Source: Verrucomicrobiia bacterium (GTDB taxonomy: Bacteria > Verrucomicrobiota > Verrucomicrobiia > Limisphaerales > Pedosphaeraceae). Taken from it: DNA of 64,000 bases. The stretch covers positions 157,597-221,596 of the forward strand of contig DATAUW010000001.1 in NCBI GenBank assembly GCA_036268055.1. The letters are read 5' to 3'. The notes below the pieces were generated by a model. It was not told the DNA's origin and did not search any database. It saw only the letters and a program-made list of their open reading frames with translations. The position numbers and the translations under genes are program-made. Below, piece by piece: positions 52,953-63,014 of this stretch; the first letter of the stretch is position 1; the number at the start of each line of letters is the position of its first letter.

Positions 52953-53951
52953 GTGCTTTCCGACGCACACCCCCCCCGCGCTTCTTCTCAGAATTTCTCG
53001 CAAAACCCACCGCCTTCAGGCTTAATCTCCCCATTGGCAAACGATCACACAAACCAAATCCGCCCGCGACCCATTCGTGCGCTGTTCATTTTTCTCATCG
53101 TCGTTTTCATCGGCGGCGCTCTGCTCGCGCCGTGGCTTTATTGGTTCGTCCAATCCGTCGCGCCGGATTCCCATCTCGCGCACAATCCCTTTCATCGCTT
53201 CGTCAATCGCTCGCTGCTCGTGCTCGCGCTCCTCAGTATCTGGCCGTTGCTGCGAAGCCTCGGCGCGCGCTCATGGCGGGACGTGGGCCTTGTAAATCCG
53301 CGCGGTGAATGCTCTCGCCTTGGCGCGGGCTTCGCGCTTGGTTTCGGGTCGCTCGCGTTCGTGGCCGTCATCGTTCTCGTCGCGCACGGACGCCAATTTA
53401 ATTCCGACCTCACCGCCGCCAAACTCACCGGCAAAATTGCGGGTGCCGCCGCCACCGCCATCGTCGTCGCCGTGCTCGAGGAATTGCTTTTTCGCGGTGC
53501 GATCTTTGGCGCGTTGCGAAAAGTCTGCGACTGGCGCATCGCCCTGCTTATCAGCAGCATGATTTACGCAATCGTCCACTTCATGCAAAGCGCCGATGCC
53601 GCCGGTCCCATCACTTGGACAACCGGCCTCGAATTGGTGCCCCAAATGCTGCGCGGCTTTGGCAACCTCCAAGTCGTCATTCCCGGTTTCTTCAACCTCA
53701 CCCTCGCGGGCACCCTGCTCGGCCTCGCGTATCAACGCACCGGCAATCTTTATTTCTCCATCGGCCTGCACGCCGGCTGGATTTTTTGGCTGAAATCCTA
53801 CGGCTTCCTCACTGGCGCGCTGCCCTCCGCGAATCAATGGCTCTGGGGCACGGAAAAATTGATTGATGGCTGGCTCGCGTTGTTCGTTCTCAGCTTCGCG
53901 CTTCTCGTCTTGCTTCGCCTCCCGCAAGCCAAACCCGCGCCCCGACGATGA
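52953..53951 (+). CDS. CPBP-family intramembrane metalloprotease
   Basis: About 330 residues with several transmembrane segments (FIFLIVVFIGGALLAPWLYW and others). The catalytic motifs are VLEELLFRGAIFGALR (EExxxR), AIVHFM and the C-terminal GLHAGWIFW. CAAX/CPBP proteases act on prenylated or bacteriocin-related peptides, or as membrane scaffolds. I give the GTG at 52953; a TTG at 53034 would drop a low-complexity N terminus and is a strong alternative. It shares a short divergent promoter space with the kinase gene and overlaps comF by 4 bases. Confidence 0.85.
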   Translation: MLSDAHPPRASSQNFSQNPPPSGLISPLANDHTNQIRPRPIRALFIFLIVVFIGGALLAPWLYWFVQSVAPDSHLAHNPFHRFVNRSLLVLALLSIWPLLRSLGARSWRDVGLVNPRGECSRLGAGFALGFGSLAFVAVIVLVAHGRQFNSDLTAAKLTGKIAGAAATAIVVAVLEELLFRGAIFGALRKVCDWRIALLISSMIYAIVHFMQSADAAGPITWTTGLELVPQMLRGFGNLQVVIPGFFNLTLAGTLLGLAYQRTGNLYFSIGLHAGWIFWLKSYGFLTGALPSANQWLWGTEKLIDGWLALFVLSFALLVLLRLPQAKPAPRR

Positions 53952-54685
53952 ACGTCTCCGCGCTCAAACCACTTCGCGATGCCGCCCTCGGCCTTCTGTA
54001 TCCCGAGACCTGCCAGATTTGCAATCACGAGCGCGCCAAGCCAGCCGAAGGTTTTGTCTGCCCGCCGTGCTGGAAAAAAATCCACTTCATCCGTCCGCCC
54101 TTTTGCGATCGCTGTGGCTTGCCATTCCAAGGCGCAATCACCACCAAGTTCGAGTGCGCCAACTGTCGCGAAATGGATCTGCACTTCAGCTACGCTCGCT
54201 CGGCGGTCGTGGCGAACGCCTTTCTGCTTGAGATCATCCATCGCTACAAATACCAACGCGCCTTATGGTTCGAGCCATTCCTCGCCGACCTGCTGATTCG
54301 CGAAGCCGCGCCCGTCCTGGCCAAAAACCCTTATGATTTGATCATTCCCGTCCCCCTGCATCCCGCCAAGCAGCGCGAACGTGAATTCAACCAAGCCGGA
54401 CGCCTCGCCACCCGCCTCAGCCGCGCGACGCAAATTCCATTGAATGCGAAGCTCCTCCGCCGTGTCAAACCTACCCAGACCCAAACTCATTTCACCCGCT
54501 CCGAGCGCGCGAAAAACATGCAAGATGCTTTCGCCCTGCGGGTTGGAGAGCCGGTCAATGGCCGCCGTATCGTGATTCTGGACGATGTTTTTACGACTGG
54601 CGCAACTACCAGTGCTTGTGCCAAAGTATTGCTGTCCGCTGGCGCGGCTGAAGTCTCGGTTTGGACTGTCGCTCGCGGAATTTAA
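53948..54685 (+). CDS. comF: ComF-family phosphoribosyltransferase-like protein
   Basis: 245 residues. Two CxxC zinc pairs lie in the N-terminal part (CQIC, CPPC, CDRC, CANC). The phosphoribosyltransferase core is DLIIPVPLHPAKQREREFNQ and the PRPP loop is VILDDVFTTGATTSACAKVL. ComF proteins support DNA uptake, though many non-competent bacteria carry them. The gene overlaps the CPBP gene by 4 bases. Confidence 0.9.
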   Translation: MNVSALKPLRDAALGLLYPETCQICNHERAKPAEGFVCPPCWKKIHFIRPPFCDRCGLPFQGAITTKFECANCREMDLHFSYARSAVVANAFLLEIIHRYKYQRALWFEPFLADLLIREAAPVLAKNPYDLIIPVPLHPAKQREREFNQAGRLATRLSRATQIPLNAKLLRRVKPTQTQTHFTRSERAKNMQDAFALRVGEPVNGRRIVILDDVFTTGATTSACAKVLLSAGAAEVSVWTVARGI

Positions 54686-54805
54686 TTTAATGACAAAGAT
54701 TCAACGGCTTGCAACTCGTCCCGCCACCGGGACCGGTTCTGACTTCGAATCGGGCATGCGCCCAACGGATTCGTCATTTCCATTCAGCCAACCCTAACTT
54801 GCAAA

Positions 54806-55768
54806 ATGCCTGACATGTCTTCCTCTACCACCACCTTCACCAAAAAAACTTTGGGTTTGGAAACCGTCGAGCCGGCCGTCACTCCGCCGCCGAACACGGA
54901 AACCAATTTCGTTAAGAAATCCAAGATGGGCGGCGGCAAGTCTCGCAAGCGTGATATTCCCGAAGGTCTTTGGACCAAGTGCAAACAATGCGGCACAATG
55001 GTTTTCGACAAAGAGCTGGAGGAAAACCAAAAGGTTTGCCCGCAATGCCAATATCATTTTCCCATCGCCGCCCGCGACCGCATCAATTCGCTCGTTGAAC
55101 CGGGTTCGTTTGAAGAACTCGATGCTTTAATGACCAGCGTGGACATTCTGAAGTTCACCGGCGTTTCCAGCTATGCCTCCAAGCTCACCGACTATCAAAA
55201 GTCCACCGGCCACAAAGATGCCGTCGTCACGGGCGTCGGCACGATTGGCGAACACCGCACCGCTCTCGGCGTAATGGATTTCAGTTTTCTCGGCGGTTCG
55301 ATGGGTTCCGTGGTCGGCGAAAAATTGACCCGCGTCATCGAACACGCTACCGACGAATCCTTGCCGCTGATCATCGTCTCCGCCAGCGGTGGCGCGCGCA
55401 TGTATGAAGGCACTTTCAGCCTTATGCAAATGGCCAAGACCTGCGGCGCTCTTGCTTACCACGCCAAGGCCAGGCTCCCCTTCATTAGCATCCTGACCGA
55501 TCCCACAACCGGCGGCGTGACCGCGAGTTTTGCCAGCGTCGGCGATCTCATCCTCGCCGAACCGCACGCCATGATCTGCTTCGCCGGCCCGCGCGTCATC
55601 AAAGACACCACCCAAGCGGAATTGCCGCCCGGATTTCAAACCGCTGAATTCCTCCTCGACCACGGCCTCATTGATTCCATCGTCACCCGCAAGGAAATGA
55701 AACGCCAACTGATCGAATACCTGGACTTCCTCATGACCGGCCAAAAAAAGGCGGCCAACGGTTCATAG
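54806..55768 (+). CDS. accD: Acetyl-CoA carboxylase carboxyltransferase, beta subunit
   Basis: Makes malonyl-CoA with AccA for fatty-acid synthesis. The N-terminal zinc ribbon is CKQCGTMVFDKELEENQKVCPQC, in two adjoining CxxC pairs. The carboxyltransferase core shows GVMDFSFLGGSMGSVVGEK, SASGGARMYEGTFSLMQM and ILTDPTTGGVTASFASVGD. A variable 50-residue N-terminal part precedes it. At 320 residues it is of usual size. accA is not in the window. Confidence 0.96.
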   Translation: MPDMSSSTTTFTKKTLGLETVEPAVTPPPNTETNFVKKSKMGGGKSRKRDIPEGLWTKCKQCGTMVFDKELEENQKVCPQCQYHFPIAARDRINSLVEPGSFEELDALMTSVDILKFTGVSSYASKLTDYQKSTGHKDAVVTGVGTIGEHRTALGVMDFSFLGGSMGSVVGEKLTRVIEHATDESLPLIIVSASGGARMYEGTFSLMQMAKTCGALAYHAKARLPFISILTDPTTGGVTASFASVGDLILAEPHAMICFAGPRVIKDTTQAELPPGFQTAEFLLDHGLIDSIVTRKEMKRQLIEYLDFLMTGQKKAANGS

Positions 55769-55788
55769 AGCCAGCTTAACGCGGCTCT
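55767..55788 (+). terminator. Weak terminator-like hairpin after accD
   Basis: AGAGCC and GGCTCT form a 6-bp stem that can be lengthened over a bulge, followed by GTCCTTT. It lies between accD and the convergent metallophosphoesterase gene. It overlaps the accD stop codon by two bases. Confidence 0.4.
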
Positions 55789-55793
55789 GTCCT

Positions 55794-57533
55794 TTAATTC
55801 GTCTGCGCGCCGATGCGAAAGAAACCCTTCGACGCTGAATTCGTGACTTTCAATTCATTCCAACCATTCGACGTGACGGAGACGGTTGGCGTTGCGGGCG
55901 TCCACGGATCGTTTAACGACTGCGTTTGCAGAATGGTATAATTGAGATTCGTCCGCGCCCCAAACCGCAACTGCCCGGAACTGACGTCAGGCAAAGTTCC
56001 CAGATAAGGCGCACCGGATTGCTCCCGTAAAGTTTCCGTGTGCGACGCATCCAATCCGAACAGATAAGCATCCCACGCAGTGATGCCGCCGGCATTCGGA
56101 AGCAGCGTCATCGGCGTGATCGTGGAATCGCCGACCGTGGCCCCCGCCCACGCCGCAAAGTCAGTCATCCGATTGGTCGTCGCCAGTCCGAATCCGCCGG
56201 AGAAAACCGTATCCACGGAATTCGAAGCCATAAAATATAATGGCCCCGAACGCAAACTAGGCGGAATCACGATGGATGAAATGCTGCCCGGCGAAAGAAA
56301 TTCCAGCGGCGCGCTCACCCATGAATTTGTATTCGTTCCAAAATAATAACTCGTGTCCGGCGGCGCGCCCATGAACAGCGCCCGCGTGGCCGTGGGATAT
56401 TTCTCCACCGGCAACCGGCAAGTATAGGTGACCACATAAGACCACCAGTAAGTCACGTCAATCCCCCGCACACTCACCTGGTAATCGCTCCGGTTGAAAC
56501 GGCCTTCCTCCGCGGTGAACAGGATGTTGGTCACTCCGTCGTATAGCGAAGGCAAAGAACTGGCATATTTCTCATTAAGAGAAAGCGCATAATAAGTGGA
56601 GTTGGTCAGAACTCCTTCCACCACCCCCTGCACCGTTCCATTGGTGATGCACCACAAATAAAATCCGCAAGCCGAAGGCGAAAGCGGATTTGAAGTCGGG
56701 ATCAGCCAGTTTTGCGCCGCCGGACAAACGTACTCCGTCAAGGTGCTCGCGCCCACCGGGAATTGGCTCACATCCCGCGTATGAGCATGACCGCAAGCCA
56801 GCCAGGTCGGCGCCGTCCAAGGTTTCAAAAACCAAAAAATGTCCCGCCGCAACTCCCGCGCATCCGCGCTGAACGCCGCAACGATCGGTTGATGCACCGC
56901 CAAAAGCACCGGCTTGGTATGATCCATCGTTTCGCGCAAACCCGTCAGCCACGCCCGCTCCTCCGGGTCCAGCCAGCCCCCGCCGTGGCCCGCCAACCCG
57001 ATCACCGGCAATCCGGCGATGGTAAAATTCGTGTAGCGCGGCGTGTTGGGAAATATTTTGTTGAACAGCGCGGAATTCGTGACCTCGTAAGCGGGATTGT
57101 CATGATTGCCGGGCAGAATATAGAGTGGAAAATTTGTGAACTGGCTCAGCGCCGTCCGCGCGAGGATGAGTTCATTCATCGCTTCCGGCTCATTATCGTG
57201 AAGTCCAAAGGCCGTCGCCCCTGCCACGCACAAATCACCCGTCACGATCATCGCCGTGGGGTGCGGCGAAATCGCATGCAACATCGCGATCAGCCGTGGG
57301 TCAATATTCGTCACGATTGTGCCATTGGCCAGCTCCGTGTTATCGAGTGCCATGTGAACATCGGAAATCTGCATCAACACCCCGCAATTCGTCGCCGACG
57401 GATCGAAGTGAAAATATTTATAAACATCCGCGACGTTGGTGGACGCCTGCAACTGGGCCTTGGCCGAGTGAGAGGACAGGAATAAAATCAGCGACAGCGC
57501 GGCAAGATAAAAAAATCGCGGGCAGATCTTCAT
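55794..57533 (-). CDS. Secreted metallophosphoesterase
   Basis: 579 residues from the ATG at 57533, with a signal peptide (FFYLAALSLILFLSSHSAKA). The calcineurin-like motifs are in order: ISDVHMAL, MIVTGDLCVAG, YILPGNHDN, VHQPIV and CGHAHTRDV. The long C-terminal part is beta-rich and ends with a domain similar to others in this phylum (LNYTILQTQSLNDPW ... GFFRIG). It probably cleaves a phosphoester outside the cytoplasm; the substrate is unknown. It lies tail to tail with accD. Confidence 0.88.
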   Translation of the reverse strand: MKICPRFFYLAALSLILFLSSHSAKAQLQASTNVADVYKYFHFDPSATNCGVLMQISDVHMALDNTELANGTIVTNIDPRLIAMLHAISPHPTAMIVTGDLCVAGATAFGLHDNEPEAMNELILARTALSQFTNFPLYILPGNHDNPAYEVTNSALFNKIFPNTPRYTNFTIAGLPVIGLAGHGGGWLDPEERAWLTGLRETMDHTKPVLLAVHQPIVAAFSADARELRRDIFWFLKPWTAPTWLACGHAHTRDVSQFPVGASTLTEYVCPAAQNWLIPTSNPLSPSACGFYLWCITNGTVQGVVEGVLTNSTYYALSLNEKYASSLPSLYDGVTNILFTAEEGRFNRSDYQVSVRGIDVTYWWSYVVTYTCRLPVEKYPTATRALFMGAPPDTSYYFGTNTNSWVSAPLEFLSPGSISSIVIPPSLRSGPLYFMASNSVDTVFSGGFGLATTNRMTDFAAWAGATVGDSTITPMTLLPNAGGITAWDAYLFGLDASHTETLREQSGAPYLGTLPDVSSGQLRFGARTNLNYTILQTQSLNDPWTPATPTVSVTSNGWNELKVTNSASKGFFRIGAQTN

Positions 57534-58030
57534 TAAACTCAGGAGTTCAAACACCCCGCTTGAGAAACGACAAATTCAAGCCTTTCTTTTATCAATAAAT
57601 TTGGAAAATTCAAGCACTAACAAACCCTGCATTTAAATAGATTCCGCACTCGAGTGGCTACAGGTTTTGACAATCCATTCTTCAGGCGCGTCGTGCCAAT
57701 ATAGCTATTTAGCCGCGGGTATCAATTTATTTGACATGCAGATAAATTCTGAGAGCATCCGCGCCAGTCTTACCGGGTTTGTCATGGGATTTTTAAGCTT
57801 TAATAACCGATTGCACGCAGTTCCAAAGTTTAGGTTTTTTGGGGAATGACGAAATGCCAGTGGCGAGGAATATTTCCAGAATCGGATGCGCACGCGTAAC
57901 CGCTTGAGCGGATCGAAGTGTGGCAGTGTCCGATTGGATGTAAGCAATGTGCTACCGCGCCACGTAGGAAACAACGGAGGGCTCTAGTTTCGGTTTTAGT
58001 TAACTCCGCTTATTCGGTTTGAAAGGGAAA
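57534..58030. other. Intergenic region, no gene seen
   Basis: About 500 AT-rich bases between two divergent secreted-protein genes. Two TTGACA hexamers (57667-57672 and 57731-57736) lack a good second element. A 60-codon open frame (57667-57849) has no family pattern. Confidence 0.4.
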
Positions 58031-60385
58031 ATGAAATTAAAATGGCTTCTTCTCGGATCGTTGGTCGCATTGTGGCTTGGCTTCAAAGGCGCGTCGCCGG
58101 CGATGGCTGACTTCGTTTCGCAAGGCCGAAGTTTTTTGGCAGTCAGCAATATTGTTTCCGCCAATGTGAATTTTTCCAATGCCGTGAATTCGGTTCCTGC
58201 CGATCCGGTGGCCAATACCTTCTATGCCGTCACGCGAGTCCTGTCACTGCCGCTGCTGCCGCCGGCAAGTAATTTTTTGACTCGCTGGGGTGTGCCGGCC
58301 GTAGGCCGCAATCTGTACGACTGGACCGCGCGTCCGCTCAGGGACAGCAATGGCCTCTTAATCGCCCCGGCCGGAGTGGATGCAAATGAATTTACTTCCC
58401 TGCTTCGCACCAATTTTTTGCCCGCGATAATCGGCGCCGAGTCAAATCTAAGCGTCATCACGGATACCAATTTCACCCTGGCCCTAACCGCGTCGGATAC
58501 CGGCAGCGTGGCCGTGACGCTCGACTATGGCGACATCCAAATGCTTCGCGCGATGCTTCAGGCCAGCGAATATCTTATTTACAACACTTATTCATGGAAT
58601 CTCGACGCGCAACTGACAGTCATTCGTTCATTGTACGCTAACGACGCTTTTTCTTTCGCCGCTTTGTTTAAAGACTATCCGGGCTTGCTTACTTTTGCCT
58701 CCACCAACGACCTGCTCAATGCCAAAAGCGCTTACACCAATGGCGTGAACCGCTACCTTGCGGCGTCGCTGTTCATCCGTGAACGGAGCGCCGGAGAGAC
58801 GCGACTGTTCAATCTGGACCCAAAAAGCGCTGGACGGGAGCAAAATTTCCGCGCCACCCTCGCGGACCTGGAGAATTCGCTCGCCAGCAATACGATGGTC
58901 ATTTCCAGCATAGATTCCGACCTCGCTCTTTACGCACCCGCGGCATTTACGGCGACAAACGCGCCGCGATCTTTTCTTCCGGTTTTTTACAAGCAGGGAT
59001 TCATCGGTGGCACGCTTGAATCCACTTTTGGCGGCACGGTGCGAGGCATCCCTCCCGGGTACGTGGAATCCGTTCTCGCGCACGATTTGACGTTTTATCA
59101 GCAGCTATCCCCGTCTCTGCAATCTAACCGAAATACGTTTGAATTCCCGGTCTATGGCCGCATTGGACGGGGCTACGTCGTGGAATCCTCAACTAATTTC
59201 TTGGATTGGACCGACGCGTTCGCCTTTGTCAGTTTTGGCGATCGCATGGATTTTTCGACCACCAACATTACTGATGGCCCCAAAATATTTTATCGCGTGG
59301 CTGACCGTACTGACTCGATGCCTCCTCCACCGAACGACAATTTTGCCAACGCTACTCTGTTGCCTGGCTTGGGAATCGTCGCCGAAAGTTACAACAACAA
59401 CTCCACCTTTGAACCGGGCGATCCGGTTACTTTTGGTGCGGGAACCGTTTGGTGGAAGTGGACCGCCACTGCTACTGGATTGGCGGCTGTGGCTGCCACT
59501 GGCGTGAGCAAAAATGACTATTTCAATGTCTCCGCTTATTCCGGCGGCCCTGCGATCAATAACCTGACCCCAGTTTACAATTTGTACAATCCAAATTACG
59601 TTTACGAAGCTCCTTTTTACCCTTTGGTATTTTCAGCAACCGCTGGAACCACTTATTATTTTGAAGGGTATAGTTACGAAAATCCCGGTGGCATCCAGCT
59701 ACACCTCAGCAGTCCTCCTTCCTTGAACGTTTCGAGTCCGGCCATCAGCTCCATTCCCAGCGCGACCTTCACCAATATCTTCATCAGTGCCACCGCCAGT
59801 CCTGGCACCGTTCCACTGAAGAGCTTGTCCATCAGCCTGAATGGAATCAACCTCGCCAGCACCACCAATCTTTCCCTCAGCCTGACTTATTCCAATGCCA
59901 ATTATGGCGTCAACTATTACGCGGTGACCGCCTTGGATGCGTTGGATTTTAGTGTTAGCCACTATTTTAGTGTGACCGTGCCTCCTCCAAATGACGCATT
60001 CGCCAATCGTTTGCCGCTTACCGGTCTGCCGGTAAGTACTACTGGGTTGAACACGGGTGCCACGCTCGAAGCGAACGAACCAAATATCGCAGAATATAAT
60101 GAAGGACCTTCTGTTTGGTGGTCGTGGACGTCCACGACAAACGGTCTGGTTTCAGTCGTCGCTGACTTGCAAGCTTATAGCTATGATTACTATACTGCCC
60201 TCGGCGTATTCACTGGGACATCGCTCCAAAATCTTAATGCTGTCGGGATTGAGGGCAACTACCAACCCGGTCCCGCCGTCGTTTCTTTCAATGCCGTGGC
60301 CGGCGTCACTTATCAGATCGTTGTAGCCAGTATTTCAGGCGCTCAAGGCAATATTACACTAAGCGTGATCCCGGGAACTCCGTGA
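58031..60385 (+). CDS. Secreted protein with two WWxWT repeat domains
   Basis: About 784 residues from the ATG at 58031 (preceded by GGGAAA), with a signal peptide (LLLGSLVALWLGFKGASPAM). The N-terminal half is unfamiliar. The C-terminal half has two similar domains: PPPNDNFANATLLPG ... GTVWWKWTATATG and PPPNDAFANRLPLTG ... PSVWWSWTSTTNG, separated by an immunoglobulin-like block (ATASPGTVPLKSLSISLNGI). The repeated NDxFAN and WWxWT motifs are seen in many large secreted proteins of this phylum. Role unknown; surface binding is a guess. Confidence 0.8.
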   Translation: MKLKWLLLGSLVALWLGFKGASPAMADFVSQGRSFLAVSNIVSANVNFSNAVNSVPADPVANTFYAVTRVLSLPLLPPASNFLTRWGVPAVGRNLYDWTARPLRDSNGLLIAPAGVDANEFTSLLRTNFLPAIIGAESNLSVITDTNFTLALTASDTGSVAVTLDYGDIQMLRAMLQASEYLIYNTYSWNLDAQLTVIRSLYANDAFSFAALFKDYPGLLTFASTNDLLNAKSAYTNGVNRYLAASLFIRERSAGETRLFNLDPKSAGREQNFRATLADLENSLASNTMVISSIDSDLALYAPAAFTATNAPRSFLPVFYKQGFIGGTLESTFGGTVRGIPPGYVESVLAHDLTFYQQLSPSLQSNRNTFEFPVYGRIGRGYVVESSTNFLDWTDAFAFVSFGDRMDFSTTNITDGPKIFYRVADRTDSMPPPPNDNFANATLLPGLGIVAESYNNNSTFEPGDPVTFGAGTVWWKWTATATGLAAVAATGVSKNDYFNVSAYSGGPAINNLTPVYNLYNPNYVYEAPFYPLVFSATAGTTYYFEGYSYENPGGIQLHLSSPPSLNVSSPAISSIPSATFTNIFISATASPGTVPLKSLSISLNGINLASTTNLSLSLTYSNANYGVNYYAVTALDALDFSVSHYFSVTVPPPNDAFANRLPLTGLPVSTTGLNTGATLEANEPNIAEYNEGPSVWWSWTSTTNGLVSVVADLQAYSYDYYTALGVFTGTSLQNLNAVGIEGNYQPGPAVVSFNAVAGVTYQIVVASISGAQGNITLSVIPGTP

Positions 60386-60533
60386 GGAAAGCCGCGACCC
60401 GCATTAGGGGGCCGCTGATTGAAGTGTCTTTCGGGAAACCACCGATTGAAGAATTTTACGCACTGCTGGCATTCCAGCTTCAGCGTTAGTTCACACAGAA
60501 TTGCGGGAAACCTTTTGAAGCTGGTGAAATGCT

Positions 60534-60788
60534 TTACCGATTGTCTTCCGACCACGAATCGCTCGAATCGCTGGAACTATTCAAACCCTTGGGCGAAATA
60601 TTTTTGAAACGCGCCAGTCCTTCTTTGACTGTCTCCATCGTCTCCGCGTCCACCACCTGATAGTAGCGCATGGATTCCTCGAGGATATTGTCCAACGCCT
60701 CTTCAACCGAGTCGAATGAATCGAGAAAATCTTTCACTCCACCCAGCGGGCGTCCCACGTAATAGGTAAACAGTAAAAATCGTTTCAC
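60534..60788 (-). CDS. Short conserved-looking hypothetical protein
   Basis: 84 residues from a GTG at 60788. It starts VKRFLLFTYYVGRPLGGVKDFL and contains DSFDSVEEALDNILEES and YYQVVDAETMETVKEGLARF. The composition is that of a compact alpha/beta protein and the frame is plausible, but I do not know a named family. A Ser/Asp-rich tail (SSSDSSDSW) closes it. The longer upstream frame, to 60899, looks non-coding. It lies alone between two secreted-protein genes. Confidence 0.6.
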   Translation of the reverse strand: MKRFLLFTYYVGRPLGGVKDFLDSFDSVEEALDNILEESMRYYQVVDAETMETVKEGLARFKNISPKGLNSSSDSSDSWSEDNR

Positions 60789-60957
60789 AGTTAGAGTATC
60801 GGCAATTCCCCTCCGGACTTTAAATAGCCATTCGCCTGAATCCCTTGTAGTCCCTTCACCGACAAATTGGCCGTTTCCAAAACCCTTTAGGCAAAACACT
60901 TGCCCGGAATCGTGTATCTTTACTTGAAACTAAAACTGAAAGCTGAAAACTAAGCTC

Positions 60958-62988
60958 ATGCGCTCTCATTTTGTTCTGCTGCTGTTCGCGCTGCTGGTTT
61001 CATCGAGTGTCCGCGCCGCCGATACCAACCTCGCTCCCGACAACCCGATCATCGCCACCGCCACTCCGCGCGATTTCCCCGCCATCAACAATAAAGGCCA
61101 ATGGCAATCACGCGCCCGCATCATCCGCGAACAAATCCTCGTCAGCGCCGGGCTCTGGCCGATGCCTGACAAAACTCCGCTGCACTCCGTCATCTCCGGC
61201 AAAATCGTTCGCGACGGTTACACCATCGAAAAAGTTTATTTCGAAACCTGGCCGGGATTTTATCTCGCCGGAAATCTTTACCGCCCGCTCGGCCACGGCG
61301 CGGGACCATTTCCCGCCGTCCTGAGTCCCCACGGTCATTGGGACGAAGGCCGCCTCACCGATACCGAGCTTTGCAGCCTCCCGGCCCGCTGCATCAATTT
61401 CGCGAAGCAAGGCATGATCGCCTTTTCGTACGACCTCGTCGGCTACAACGACACTCATTTCGCCGACTCGCCGACGAACCAGCCCTTTTACAAAACTCAC
61501 CACGATTTCGCCGCGAATAACCCCGCCGCCTTGCTCTGGAACATTTCGCTCATGGGCCTGCAAACCTGGAACAGTCTGCGCGCGCTGGATTTTATCGCCT
61601 CGCTGCCCGATGCCGACCCGCATCGCCTCGGTTGCACCGGCGAATCCGGCGGCGGCACGCAAACCTTTATGCTGGGCGCGATAGATAATCGCCTCGCCGT
61701 CCAAGCGCCCGTCGTCATGGTCAGCCATGTTATGCAAGGCGGATGCTTCTGCGAAAATATGCCCGGCCTGCGCGTCGAATACTCGAACATGGAGATCGCC
61801 GCCGCGCCCGCGCCGCGTCCGCAAATTCTCGTCGGTGCCACCGGCGATTGGACCAAGACCACCCTGACCGTCGAAGGTCCCGCGCTCGAACACATCTACC
61901 AGCTTTTTCAGGCCACGAATAATCTGCGCTACGTCGAATTTAATTTCCCCCACAACTGCAACCAAACCAGCCGCGAAGCGCTTTACCAATGGTTCGATAA
62001 AATTCTCCTCAATGCTCCCGACGAACCCGTGAAGGAACTTCCCTACTCTAAAGAACCCGACGCTGCTCTGCGCGTTTTTCCCGATGGCAAACTTCCCGCC
62101 GATGCCCTGACCGAAGATGCCTTCATCCAATCCCGCATTCGCGCCCACGCCGCGCAACTCGCCGCGCTCGAACCGCACGACAAAGCCTCGCTCGCCAAAT
62201 ATAAACAGATCATGCAACCGGCATTGACCCACACGCTGCTCTTGCGCCCCGCCGATACCGATACCTCATTCGCCTATCTTGCCGCGAAATCCGACTACTC
62301 CGTCCAACGCGTCACCGTCCACGCCGGTGAAGATTATTCACGTTCCATGCTGCGATTCGTTCCCACAAAAACGAATGCCTTCGCCCAGCCGCTGCTCGTC
62401 ATCTTCGTCAACACCCTCGGCGCAAAAACTTTTCTCGATGGTGAAACTCCCGCCGGTCTCGCCCGTGAATTGCTCAAGCACAATATTGAAATCGCCATCG
62501 TCGAAGACCTCGCCACCCCGCCCGCTGCCGACGAACACTCCGTCCTTTTCAACTGCTACAATCGCACCCAGCTTCAACTTGAAATCCGCGATCTCATGAA
62601 CATTTGTCAGGCCGCAAAAACTCTCGACTTCAAAAACTATCGCGTCGTCCTCTACGGCGCGGGCCACGGCGCATTCTGGTCACTCCTCGCCGCCCAATCC
62701 GCCGATGCCGTCATCGCCGACTGCGGCCAGCTCGACATCTCCAACGACCAAAACCTGCTCGCCCCCGGCCTCTATTGCCCCGGCATCCGCAACATAGACA
62801 CTTTCAACGCCACAACCCTCCTCGCCGCCCCTCATCCACTTTTGCTGGAAAACATTTCCACCCACTTCCCCACCGAAAATCTCCGCGCCACCTACCAACT
62901 CCTCAACGCCTCCGAAAAATTCCAAATCAACCCACACCCGCTGTCCGCAAAAAGAGTCCTAGCTTGGCTCAACGATCTGAACCGCTGA
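60958..62988 (+). CDS. Secreted alpha/beta-hydrolase, acetyl xylan esterase-like
   Basis: 676 residues with a signal peptide (HFVLLLFALLVSSSVRAAD). The catalytic nucleophile lies in GCTGESGGGTQTFM (GxSxG). The preceding oxyanion-region pattern is FPAVLSPHGHWDEG. The Asp/Glu and His partners are probably in LVGATGDWTKT and EFNFPHNCNQTSREA. The C-terminal third, past residue 400, is a second domain with a partial hydrolase-like fold (LVIFVNTLGAKTFLDG). It likely releases ester side groups from a polysaccharide. No carbohydrate-active partner genes are adjacent. Confidence 0.82.
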   Translation: MRSHFVLLLFALLVSSSVRAADTNLAPDNPIIATATPRDFPAINNKGQWQSRARIIREQILVSAGLWPMPDKTPLHSVISGKIVRDGYTIEKVYFETWPGFYLAGNLYRPLGHGAGPFPAVLSPHGHWDEGRLTDTELCSLPARCINFAKQGMIAFSYDLVGYNDTHFADSPTNQPFYKTHHDFAANNPAALLWNISLMGLQTWNSLRALDFIASLPDADPHRLGCTGESGGGTQTFMLGAIDNRLAVQAPVVMVSHVMQGGCFCENMPGLRVEYSNMEIAAAPAPRPQILVGATGDWTKTTLTVEGPALEHIYQLFQATNNLRYVEFNFPHNCNQTSREALYQWFDKILLNAPDEPVKELPYSKEPDAALRVFPDGKLPADALTEDAFIQSRIRAHAAQLAALEPHDKASLAKYKQIMQPALTHTLLLRPADTDTSFAYLAAKSDYSVQRVTVHAGEDYSRSMLRFVPTKTNAFAQPLLVIFVNTLGAKTFLDGETPAGLARELLKHNIEIAIVEDLATPPAADEHSVLFNCYNRTQLQLEIRDLMNICQAAKTLDFKNYRVVLYGAGHGAFWSLLAAQSADAVIADCGQLDISNDQNLLAPGLYCPGIRNIDTFNATTLLAAPHPLLLENISTHFPTENLRATYQLLNASEKFQINPHPLSAKRVLAWLNDLNR

Positions 62989-63014
62989 TCCTTTAACCAC
63001 CGTCGTGCTTTCCT

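Noticed and set aside
57667..57849. A 60-codon frame in the gap before the WWxWT protein
   Set aside because: There is no family pattern, ribosome-binding site or codon-use support.
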